6,044 bases of DNA from an uncultured Peptococcaceae bacterium (GCA_900556545.1 USPE01000120.1:1-6044), one strand, 5' to 3'. Counted from the stretch's first letter, positions 1-5,722 are shown. The notes: generated by a model from the letters alone, not told the origin. Program-made: numbers and translations.

Positions 1-2
1 TG

Positions 3-59
3 ATTCTGTTTTCCTCCATCTTCCTGCCGCTGCTGATCATTCTCAAAACAAAAAAATAG
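3..59 (+). CDS. C-terminal end of a membrane protein (partial, cut by left edge)
   Basis: An open frame enters from the left edge and ends at TAG (57-59). The visible 18 residues are ILFSSIFLPLLIILKTKK: a hydrophobic stretch that can form most of a transmembrane helix, followed by a Lys-rich tail that would normally lie on the cytoplasmic side. This suggests the last helix of an integral membrane protein. A hydrophobic helix with an internal Pro and a basic tail is compatible with GerAB-type spore germination permeases, but 18 residues cannot identify a family and many permeases end this way. The stop codon lies inside the hairpin at 55-93, so this gene and the convergent DUF4125 operon share one terminator region. 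Confidence 0.45.
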   Translation: MLFSSIFLPLLIILKTKK

Positions 60-93
60 TACCTGTTATCCTTTTACTATAACAAGTACTATT
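55..93 (-). terminator. Intrinsic terminator of the TPR-DUF4037-DUF4125 operon
   Basis: Arms 55-69 (AATAGTACCTGTTAT) and 79-93 (ATAACAAGTACTATT) pair over 15 positions around a 9-base loop. The only imperfect position is a C/A mismatch in plus-strand RNA but a G-U wobble in minus-strand RNA. Read on the minus strand the stem runs into ATTTTTTT (57-50), a proper U-tract. It lies 25 bases past the DUF4125 stop. On the plus strand the following bases are not U-rich, so termination of the leftmost gene from the same hairpin is possible but weaker. Confidence 0.85.
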
Positions 94-117
94 ATTCACG
101 CATCGCTTTATAAAATT

Positions 118-732
118 TTAACGCATCCCCATTTTTTCGTTGGCTTCCTCTACACTATTATAACCATATTGAGCTGTCATATTTTGCAGATTGGCAATGG
201 CCATATTATAGTGTTTTTCCAGACATGCCAGCGTATAGGCATGCAAACGCAAAATTGTTTCCTGCGAATAGGTTTTCAATTCTCCACGCAAGTAAGTTTC
301 AAAAGAAGTTTCATAAGGCGTGTCCTCCTGGCTGGTTAACGGGCGCCCCTTAGCCCGCAGGTTAGGATATTTTTCATCAGCTTCTCTCTGCCAGTCTAAA
401 TTGATATCCACAATCTCATCAATTTTTACCCGCACTTCTGGCTGTATCTCCGGTAAAAAATGTCTAATTTGAGCAAATTCTTCCGGGTGGGTATCCTCCA
501 TCATATACGCATATTTTTCTGTTAAAAGATTACGCCCTGTATAAGCCGCTGTAGCCAAATCGTGCAGATAACTCTGCAACACCTCGTCTGACCATGTTTT
601 TAACTGACTGCTGCGCATAATCTCAAATCCTTTCGGATCATTTTGGCAACTGGCCCGGCCACCTGCATTCTGCACCTCATTAAACATTGCCCATTCTTGG
701 GCTACAATCTGCGCCACCAAATCCTGATTCAT
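118..732 (-). CDS. DUF4125 family protein
   Basis: The product is 204 residues, soluble, with no signal peptide or membrane segment. It matches my memory of DUF4125, a family of unknown function found mostly in Firmicutes. The diagnostic N-terminal block is visible: FNEVQNAGGRASCQND (residues 17-32), then FEIMRSSQLKTW (36-47). After that comes a mostly helical, acidic protein. The conserved GGRASCQ and MR-x-SQ motifs could form an active or binding site, but no fold or catalytic residue can be assigned. The start is placed at ATG 732 because an AGGAGG (747-742) lies nine bases upstream; an in-frame TTG at 741 directly abuts that site and is too close. It is the last gene of a three-gene unit, 63 bases after the DUF4037 stop and just before a strong terminator. 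Confidence 0.88.
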   Translation of the reverse strand: MNQDLVAQIVAQEWAMFNEVQNAGGRASCQNDPKGFEIMRSSQLKTWSDEVLQSYLHDLATAAYTGRNLLTEKYAYMMEDTHPEEFAQIRHFLPEIQPEVRVKIDEIVDINLDWQREADEKYPNLRAKGRPLTSQEDTPYETSFETYLRGELKTYSQETILRLHAYTLACLEKHYNMAIANLQNMTAQYGYNSVEEANEKMGMR

Positions 733-741
733 GTAAATCAA

Positions 742-747
742 CCTCCT
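742..747 (-). promoter_or_regulatory. Ribosome binding site of the DUF4125 gene
   Basis: AGGAGG on the minus strand, nine bases before ATG 732. It decides the start: the in-frame TTG at 741 begins immediately next to it with no spacer, so translation must begin at 732. Its strength suggests this gene is translated independently rather than only by coupling to DUF4037. Confidence 0.75.
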
Positions 748-795
748 GTATTTTATTGATTAACTATATTGATATAACATCCCTTGCTTTAACTC

Positions 796-1737
796 CTACC
801 GCTCAACCCATGGATTGGTATTACGCAATCCTTCATGATTGATACATTTATGCACCTGCAACCCTTGTTCCACTAAAAAAGGATCCTGGCTATGACTCAG
901 CCCCTGACGATGCAACTCAGCTACCAACAACGCGCAAATCTGCTGCATCAGTTCAATTTTATGCACATAATAGGCCTGTTCTTCCATACCTGCTGCCGGA
1001 TACGCAGTCATCTGCTGTAGTAAATCACTCACCGCCATTCCCAAGCAAGGCAACTGCCTCACACCATGATGCATCCATTTATAAAAAGGTGTATACCGAT
1101 TGTTCAGCAAATATACAGCAGAAATCACTGCACCGATGAATTCGCCTTCTGTCTGGGCGGCGGCCACTTTGTCCCCTCGCGCCATCACCCGCGGATAATT
1201 ATACTGCCCCGACTGGGCAATGGTCATACAACGGGCTGCCAGTTTCTTTTTGCGAATATCCTCCGGATAACCCTGCAGCAGTTCCTGGCGCACAGCACTG
1301 AATTTACCCAACGGATCAGCAAATACTTTTCCATTGGTCACAGTAGCCAAATGATGCTCTGGAATATTCAACCATTGACCAATGGTCATTGGCACACCTT
1401 CTACTGCCAGATATTTACGATAAAACGCTCCCGTTTCCAACACACCGTTGCGGCCTGGCTGCCAACTGACAGGAAACCCCTGAAACGTTTTCGGCAATTC
1501 CATCAAAACCTGCTGTATGGCAGCCCCATACTGTTCATAATCATCTGCTGTCAGCCATAAACAAACTGCGGCGCCCCAATCATGATCACGGGAAATTTCA
1601 TCATCATAACCAAAACACTGAGAGCCCTCACCCACCAGACCAACAGCAATCCGCGGCACTACAGCAGCAAATTTTTGCTCCAGCACAGGCTGAACCTGCT
1701 CCCGATAAAATAATTCCGATAATTCTAATCCTTTCAT
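796..1737 (-). CDS. DUF4037 protein, predicted polymerase-beta-type nucleotidyltransferase
   Basis: The product is 313 residues. Residues 36-55 hold a nucleotidyltransferase signature: GEGS (36-39), FGYDDE (42-47), then S-R-D51-H-D53-W-G. The G-S followed by D-x-D is the hallmark of the polymerase-beta/MNT nucleotidyltransferase superfamily, where the acids bind Mg2+ and the G-S turn binds the nucleotide. The helical C-terminal half carries blocks typical of DUF4037: QSGQYNYPRVMARGD (about 175-189) and the LLNNRYTPFYKW segment (about 210-221). The product and target are unknown; relatives transfer nucleotides to antibiotics, tRNA or partner proteins. The ATG overlaps the TPR gene's TGA stop as ATGA, with AGAGAGG six bases upstream, so translation is probably coupled. 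No metal-binding acid of the D-x-D pair is lost, so activity is plausible. Confidence 0.88.
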   Translation of the reverse strand: MKGLELSELFYREQVQPVLEQKFAAVVPRIAVGLVGEGSQCFGYDDEISRDHDWGAAVCLWLTADDYEQYGAAIQQVLMELPKTFQGFPVSWQPGRNGVLETGAFYRKYLAVEGVPMTIGQWLNIPEHHLATVTNGKVFADPLGKFSAVRQELLQGYPEDIRKKKLAARCMTIAQSGQYNYPRVMARGDKVAAAQTEGEFIGAVISAVYLLNNRYTPFYKWMHHGVRQLPCLGMAVSDLLQQMTAYPAAGMEEQAYYVHKIELMQQICALLVAELHRQGLSHSQDPFLVEQGLQVHKCINHEGLRNTNPWVER

Positions 1738-2570
1738 TGCATGCCTCTCTGTTCTGCCGCTCTTTGACTGGCCAATTCATAATTACGCAGCGAAACCTCA
1801 TAATTGCGGCTTCCCACACCAAATAGTACCTTACAGATTTCCATTGCGCTCTGATAGTAAATTTTAGCTTTTCCATACTCACCAATCTGCATATAGTAAG
1901 ATGCTAGATTATTCAGCCCATAAGCATACAAGGAATGTTCCCGTCCCAACTGAGCCTCATACATACGCAGCGCCTGTTCCAACAACGGCTGTACTTCACT
2001 CAACTTGCCCTGTTGCCGTCTGGCGCTGGCCAGATTGGTTAATGTTGTAGCAATGGCAATGGGGTTATCACCTGCCTGCTCCAACGCTTCCAGACTGCGT
2101 ACATGCAATACTTCCGCTTCAGCAAACCGTTTCATATCCTGATATACCAAACCCAGATTATTCATACCACTGATATATAAAAAATGCTCTTTCCCTACTG
2201 TCTGCTCATAAATTTGCAGTGCCTGCTGAAAATGCTGCTCCGCCTTTTCTAACTGTCCCATCAGTCTGTATAAACCAGCCAGATTATTCTGCACCGAAGC
2301 ATAATCCGGATGCCCCACACCCTGCAGTCGCCCAATCAACTGAGCAGACTGCAAAAAAGCCTGCTCTGCTTTATCATAATTGCCAATATCCCGATGAATG
2401 CCGCCATAATCATTTAACACTGTTCCATATTGAGGACTTTCCACTCCGTAAATCTCACCGGTCAACTGCAAATACCGCTCCATATAATCGGCCAGTCCCA
2501 CATAATCTCCTTTGTGATCACAATCATTAATCTGTTGCTGTAATCGTGCATATTCTTCTTGTATTGTCAA
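1734..2570 (-). CDS. Tetratricopeptide (kinesin-light-chain-like) repeat protein
   Basis: The product is 278 residues from the TTG start. After about 47 N-terminal helical residues there are five tandem units of 41-42 residues (48-89, 90-131, 132-172, 173-214, 215-256), then a short capping helix. Units follow the TPR_10/TPR_12 pattern: Y-x4-NNL-x-x-Y-x-x-x-G-x-x-x-x-A-E, with a G-x-x-H/N-x-x-Y linker. Such solenoids bind proteins or peptides. No catalytic domain, signal peptide or membrane helix is present. The start is TTG 2570, because AGGAGG lies seven bases upstream; the in-frame ATG at 2588 would make the ribosome binding site part of the coding sequence and has no such site of its own. 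It is first in the operon and overlaps DUF4037 by ATGA, implying it scaffolds or senses for the two downstream proteins. That role is inference. Confidence 0.88.
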   Translation of the reverse strand: MTIQEEYARLQQQINDCDHKGDYVGLADYMERYLQLTGEIYGVESPQYGTVLNDYGGIHRDIGNYDKAEQAFLQSAQLIGRLQGVGHPDYASVQNNLAGLYRLMGQLEKAEQHFQQALQIYEQTVGKEHFLYISGMNNLGLVYQDMKRFAEAEVLHVRSLEALEQAGDNPIAIATTLTNLASARRQQGKLSEVQPLLEQALRMYEAQLGREHSLYAYGLNNLASYYMQIGEYGKAKIYYQSAMEICKVLFGVGSRNYEVSLRNYELASQRAAEQRGMQ

Positions 2571-2577
2571 ATTGGTT

Positions 2578-2583
2578 CCTCCT
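2578..2583 (-). promoter_or_regulatory. Ribosome binding site that sets the TTG start of the TPR gene
   Basis: AGGAGG on the minus strand, seven bases ahead of TTG 2570. The upstream ATG at 2588 is in frame, but its codons 2-4 are the purine-rich AGA GGA GGA, and nothing resembling a Shine-Dalgarno precedes it. The TTG start is therefore preferred. Confidence 0.7.
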
Positions 2584-2610
2584 CTCATGGCAACTATATC
2601 ATCAACTTAT

Positions 2611-2639
2611 AACATACATCTCGACGATATCCCGTTCCA
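2611..2639 (-). promoter_or_regulatory. Weak candidate promoter of the TPR operon
   Basis: On the minus strand, TGGAAC (2639-2634) and TATGTT (2616-2611) are 17 bases apart and sit about 40 bases ahead of the TTG start. They match the housekeeping -35 and -10 at three and four of six positions. It is the best spaced pair I found in the 197-base gap between the ylmC-like gene and the operon, but it is poor. The gap shows no terminator for the ylmC-like gene, so readthrough into the operon is an alternative. Confidence 0.22.
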
Positions 2640-2767
2640 TATCCACTGATGCCATATTTATTTCTTACCCTGTTTTTCTCCTAATATCACAACAACCAAC
2701 CATGATTTTCTACAAACGTCTTCCTATCGCCAATTTCATTTAAAATCAACTTCTTCAGTTTAGCTGT

Positions 2768-3148
2768 CTATTCTTTTTGCTCCGGCGGCAAAACAATAAT
2801 ATTATTGGACTGCAGCTCTTGCTGATACTGCTGCACCTCCTGCTGCCATGCAGCTTCCTCTTTGCGGCGGCGGCTTTTTCCGCTACGAACCCCGCCAGCG
2901 CCCTCAGCCAACTCCGGCATATCAATCAACACCACATCTACGCCAATACGTACCACCTTCTGCCAGGGAATCAAAAGCTCGCCCTGATTCTGCAGCAAAC
3001 TCCAAAAACCCCCTACACCAGGTAATACCAATGCCTGAATACTACCATCCAGAATATTTAATTCAATATCTTTAATGTTGCCCAGACATTTGCCATCAGC
3101 AATATTTACAATCTGCCGCTCTTGCAGATCTGAAATTTTTGCGCTCAT
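2768..3148 (-). CDS. YlmC/YmxH-like PRC-barrel sporulation-associated protein with C-terminal extension
   Basis: The product is 126 residues. Residues 1-76 form a PRC-barrel of the YlmC/YmxH type: SAKISDLQERQIVNI, then GKCLGNIKDIELNI, DGSIQALVLPG, and the family's most conserved block LLIPWQKVVRIGVDVVLID (58-76). Members are usually only about 80-90 residues and occur largely in endospore formers; their function is not well defined. Residues 77-126 are extra: an Ala/Gly turn, a basic patch (KSRRRKEE), then a Gln/Glu-rich probable helix and a hydrophobic IIVLPPE end. The start is ATG 3148, nine bases after AGGAGG (3163-3158). In-frame codons upstream to 3205 lack such a site and add residues unlike the family. 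The gene appears to be transcribed alone, divergent from the GNAT gene. Confidence 0.85.
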   Translation of the reverse strand: MSAKISDLQERQIVNIADGKCLGNIKDIELNILDGSIQALVLPGVGGFWSLLQNQGELLIPWQKVVRIGVDVVLIDMPELAEGAGGVRSGKSRRRKEEAAWQQEVQQYQQELQSNNIIVLPPEQKE

Positions 3149-3157
3149 ATAGATTGT

Positions 3158-3163
3158 CCTCCT
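3158..3163 (-). promoter_or_regulatory. Ribosome binding site of the ylmC-like gene
   Basis: AGGAGG on the minus strand, nine bases before ATG 3148. It selects this ATG over possible starts further upstream (to 3205) and makes the protein begin MSAKISDL, as expected for the family. Confidence 0.75.
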
Positions 3164-3245
3164 GTCATTACAGAATACAGTATCTATATGCCGCACACTC
3201 ATCAAAAAGAAGCAGCCACAGTAAATTTTATAAAATACGCACCGC

Positions 3246-3275
3246 TTATCCCGTTATCTCATATCCATATATAAT
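3246..3275 (+). promoter_or_regulatory. Candidate promoter of the GNAT acetyltransferase gene
   Basis: A perfect TATAAT at 3270-3275 lies 31 bases before the GNAT ATG. The best upstream hexamer is TTATCC (3246-3251), 18 bases away, which matches the -35 consensus at only three positions. The surroundings are A/T-rich, so a TATAAT could arise by chance, but position and orientation fit. Confidence 0.4.
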
Positions 3276-3306
3276 AAATGATTTTTTCGCAGAAAGGAAG
3301 GTTTTT

Positions 3307-3819
3307 ATGCAGATTTCACAAAGATCCGAAGCCGTTTCCCTCTTGCTCTCTTGTTTTCCCGACAAATGGCTCCCGCTTTTTTCCTCATCCCAACAGGCCG
3401 AGACAATTCTCTCAAGCCATATCGATCTGCGGCAATCCTTGCAAATAAAAAAACAAGAGCAGCTTGCTGGCTTGCTGGGCTATAGCTATCATGGCCGCAG
3501 CTTTCTCAACCTACCAGTTTCAGCACTGGCAGCACCGGTTCATCCACGACAGTTTTACATAGAAATTCTCTGCACTGCTCCAGACTTTCGCTGCCAGGGT
3601 ATCAGTACCACATTGCTCCGGCAGGCGCATTTACTGGCAAGCGGCTGCCACGCACAGGAACTTGCTTTAGACGTAGCATGTAACAATCTGCCAGCTATTC
3701 GCTTGTATCAACGGGCAGGATTTCGTCTTGCCAGCCGACGGCGCGCTGCTTTCCCTTTGCAGCATTTCTCCTTCTTTCGTATGACCGCCCCTGTCAACCC
3801 AGTCATGGAACAGATATGA
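3307..3819 (+). CDS. GNAT family N-acetyltransferase
   Basis: The product is 170 residues. It contains the acetyl-CoA binding core of the GNAT fold: strand 4 (FYIEILCTAP, 83-92), the R-x-x-G-x-S pyrophosphate loop (R95-C-Q-G98-I-S100) with its helix, and motif B, NNLPAIRLYQRAGF (126-139), where N127 and Y134 are the usual conserved positions. The enzyme should transfer an acetyl group from acetyl-CoA to an amine. The N-terminal third is not distinctive, so the substrate (protein N-terminus, small molecule or antibiotic) cannot be named. The start is ATG 3307, eight bases after AAAGGA (3293-3298). The frame stays open upstream to 3139, but that stretch lies across the divergent promoter region and the ylmC-like gene's start. 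It faces the Nudix-MutY gene and shares the hairpin at 3889-3925. Confidence 0.85.
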   Translation: MQISQRSEAVSLLLSCFPDKWLPLFSSSQQAETILSSHIDLRQSLQIKKQEQLAGLLGYSYHGRSFLNLPVSALAAPVHPRQFYIEILCTAPDFRCQGISTTLLRQAHLLASGCHAQELALDVACNNLPAIRLYQRAGFRLASRRRAAFPLQHFSFFRMTAPVNPVMEQI

Positions 3820-3888
3820 CACAGTTTTCACTGTTGTTGTGTACAATAACACGCCCTATAAAATCAAGTCAAACTTCAAATAGAAAAT

Positions 3889-3925
3889 TAGCCAAGTGAA
3901 TGATTTTTACTTTTCCACTTGGCTA
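3889..3925. terminator. Hairpin terminator, probably bidirectional
   Basis: Arms TAGCCAAGTG (3889-3898) and CACTTGGCTA (3916-3925) are perfectly complementary over 10 bp around a 17-base loop. On the minus strand the stem is followed by ATTTTCTATTT, so it can end transcripts from the Nudix-MutY gene. On the plus strand T-rich sequence including TTATTTTTTG follows, so it can also end the GNAT transcript. It lies only eight bases past the stop of the degraded AAA/PD-(D/E)XK remnant (3933) and most likely was that gene's original terminator. Confidence 0.75.
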
Positions 3926-3932
3926 TTTACTG

Positions 3933-4055
3933 TTATTTTTTGATTGTTTCTATCTGACACTGATGTGTCTTACTTTCCTTATCATAGTTGATGCCAACTA
4001 ACAGCACATCTCCATGATAACCATCCAATGCTTTTGCATATTGTTTTTTATCACA
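3933..4055 (-). pseudogene. C-terminal remnant of an AAA-ATPase-like / PD-(D/E)XK nuclease family protein
   Basis: Directly after the stop of the Nudix-MutY gene (4058-4056) the same frame continues for 40 sense codons to TAA at 3935-3933. The peptide contains DKKQYAKALDGYHGDVLLVG (from the second codon) followed by INYDKESKTHQCQIETIKK. This is the characteristic C-terminus of the large family joining an AAA-ATPase-like domain (Pfam AAA-ATPase_like) to a PD-(D/E)XK nuclease-like domain, which often ends in K-x-Y, GDVLLVGINYD-x-x-T/S-K-x-H-x-C-x-IE. Full members are about 500-600 residues, so more than 90% is missing. There is no start codon or ribosome binding site. The sequence is otherwise clean of stops and frameshifts, suggesting a fairly recent deletion. 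The family is commonly multi-copy in Firmicutes and Bacteroidetes genomes. Identification is from memory of the family pattern. Confidence 0.72.
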
Positions 4056-5684
4056 TTATCTATCCTTCTGCTTGACATATCCCTCCGGACAAAAGATTCG
4101 GAATGCTGTTGGCAGTGCAATTTCCTGCTGCATACGCTGCTCATCAGCCCATGTATAGCAATCGGCCATCTGGTCGCAGGGCACATAATAACATCGCATA
4201 TGCCATTCAACATGGGTAAAAATATGGGTTTCCTCTACCATCCGGTCTATCCCCAATGGTTTTACGCCCCAATCTGCGGCAACATTCAAGGCTTGCTGCC
4301 CATCTAAAAAGCCATCGGTATTAGGAAACTGCCACAACCCTGCCAGCAATCCTGTATTGCCCCGTTTTTCCACAGCAAGACTTCCTTGACAGGAAAATAC
4401 AAATATCGTTTTTTCCTCTTTGCGCCGTTTCTTTTTGGCTTGCTTTTGCGGCAGCACATCCCAGCTTTCATTGGTATAAGCCATGCAAAAAGACTGTACC
4501 GGACATAAATGACACTTTGGCGCCCCGTTAGGCACACAAATAGTGGCCCCCAACTCCATCAGACTTTGATTAAAGGTATAAGCAAACTCCCCGCTGGGGT
4601 ATACCTGCTCCAGCTCCACAGTCATTTCTTTTTTGACCGCCGGCGATAAAATATTACCAAAATTTTCAGTAATTCGGCTGATTACACGCAGCACATTACC
4701 GTCCACTGCCGGAGTTGATGCCCCAAAGCAGATAGAGGCAACAGCACCTGCTGTATATGCACCAATTCCGGGCAACGCCAGTATCTGCTCATACTGCTGC
4801 GGAAAAATACCGCCATATTCTGACTGAATCACCTGCGCCGCCTTTTGCAGATTGCGCACCCGCGTATAATATCCAAGACCCTCCCACAGCTTCAGCAGCA
4901 CATCTTCCGGCGCTGCAGCCAGCGCGGCAATATCAGGCAGCTGCGCTAAAAACCGCTGATAATATCCTTTTACCGCTTCTACTCTGGTTTGCTGCAGCAT
5001 AATCTCTGAAAGCCAAATATGATAAGGCTCTCTGTCCTGCCGCCAGGGCAATACGCGAGCATTTTGCCCATACCATGGCAATAATGCATCTGCAAGCAGA
5101 CTATAGCGCCGCTGCTTTTCTTTCATCTTATGCTGAATCCGCTCGATTATTTTCTCATAAACAGGAACCATATGGGGCTCCTGGCATTGCTGTTTCCAAT
5201 CAATCAGCGATACCCAGCATACCTGACTGTTTTCATCCTCTTTTATACACAGCGGCTGTTTATCCGAAGCAATAAATCCATAGGCTACATTATAATGCAC
5301 ATGGGCAGCAATCCCGTTTCCTTTTTTCACATGAGCTTTTACCGGAAGGCAATCCAACGATAAAATCTCACTGCAAACAGGAATTAACTCCGTAATACCA
5401 GTCTCCTCCCTGGCTTCTTTTGCTGCTTTTTGCAGCAAATTCTGAGCGCCGTCCGCATGTCCTCCTGTCCAGGCCAGGGATTGATAAATATTATGATACA
5501 CCATCAGCATACAATCCATGGCCGGATTCAAAATGATGGCAGATGCCGTAAAATGACCCTCGGCAGGACGGGCAAACAGTTGGTCACCCATCTGCGCCCA
5601 CCGGCGTAATATTTCATCTTTGGCCTGCTGTTCACACGCACAGTCAGGAGCATAGTCCATAATCTGCTGTTTTAATTGTTTCAC
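4056..5684 (-). CDS. mutY: Fused Nudix hydrolase / A/G-specific adenine glycosylase (MutY)
   Basis: The product is 542 residues, against about 350 for ordinary MutY. Residues 1-185 form a Nudix hydrolase domain: HFTASAIILN (44-53), YHNIYQSLAWTGGHADG (63-79) and a Nudix box G75-I97 ending KEAREETGI. The box has Q81 and K89 where the consensus has Glu and Arg; E90, E93 and E94 remain. From about 190 a complete MutY follows: PWR (213-215), SEIMLQQT with catalytic E227, the helix-hairpin-helix LPGIGAYTAGAV (304-315), VDGNV with catalytic D328, four iron-sulfur cysteines (C383, C391, C394, C400) and the 8-oxoG-recognition domain with LLAGLWQFPN (446-455) and FTH (489-491). MutY removes adenine opposite 8-oxoguanine. 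The start is GTG 5684, with AGGTGAAGG just upstream. No stop, frameshift or internal ribosome binding site separates the halves. The Nudix substrate is unknown. Confidence 0.9.
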   Translation of the reverse strand: MKQLKQQIMDYAPDCACEQQAKDEILRRWAQMGDQLFARPAEGHFTASAIILNPAMDCMLMVYHNIYQSLAWTGGHADGAQNLLQKAAKEAREETGITELIPVCSEILSLDCLPVKAHVKKGNGIAAHVHYNVAYGFIASDKQPLCIKEDENSQVCWVSLIDWKQQCQEPHMVPVYEKIIERIQHKMKEKQRRYSLLADALLPWYGQNARVLPWRQDREPYHIWLSEIMLQQTRVEAVKGYYQRFLAQLPDIAALAAAPEDVLLKLWEGLGYYTRVRNLQKAAQVIQSEYGGIFPQQYEQILALPGIGAYTAGAVASICFGASTPAVDGNVLRVISRITENFGNILSPAVKKEMTVELEQVYPSGEFAYTFNQSLMELGATICVPNGAPKCHLCPVQSFCMAYTNESWDVLPQKQAKKKRRKEEKTIFVFSCQGSLAVEKRGNTGLLAGLWQFPNTDGFLDGQQALNVAADWGVKPLGIDRMVEETHIFTHVEWHMRCYYVPCDQMADCYTWADEQRMQQEIALPTAFRIFCPEGYVKQKDR

Positions 5685-5722
5685 ACCTTCACCTGCGTTT
5701 CCATGTTGTCACTGTTCCTGTA

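Noticed and set aside
1066..1560. A 164-codon plus-strand open frame inside the DUF4037 gene
   Set aside because: It is the antisense shadow of DUF4037; its translation is low in complexity of motifs, rich in His/Cys/Phe and resembles no family, and no ribosome binding site precedes it.
2589..2767. Possible 17-codon ORF on the minus strand in the leader of the TPR operon (starting ATGGCATCAGTGG)
   Set aside because: No ribosome binding site at useful spacing and no recognisable leader-peptide content or attenuator hairpin. The gap shows no riboswitch-like or strong hairpin structure.
3139..3306. Longer N-terminus of the GNAT protein
   Set aside because: The extra 56 codons run through the ylmC-like start region and the intergenic promoter, have no ribosome binding site, and are unlike GNAT proteins. 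ATG 3307 has AAAGGA at proper spacing.
3821..3834. Small inverted repeat ACAGT-TTTC-ACTGT directly after the GNAT stop
   Set aside because: A five-pair A/T-rich stem with no T-run behind it is too weak to call as a terminator; the stronger hairpin at 3889-3925 serves.
3955..3968. Inverted repeat GACAC-TGAT-GTGTC
   Set aside because: It lies within the codons of the AAA/PD-(D/E)XK remnant, has only five pairs and no T-tract; probably chance.
3998..4213. A 71-codon minus-strand open frame overlapping the mutY 3' end
   Set aside because: It is an alternate frame of mutY and of the remnant behind it. The remnant frame, not this one, carries the recognisable GDVLLVGINYD peptide.
5682..5705. A seven-codon minus-strand frame (METQVKV) whose TGA stop overlaps the GTG start of the Nudix-MutY gene
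   Set aside because: It could be a coupling leader, but it has no ribosome binding site of its own and is short enough to arise by chance.
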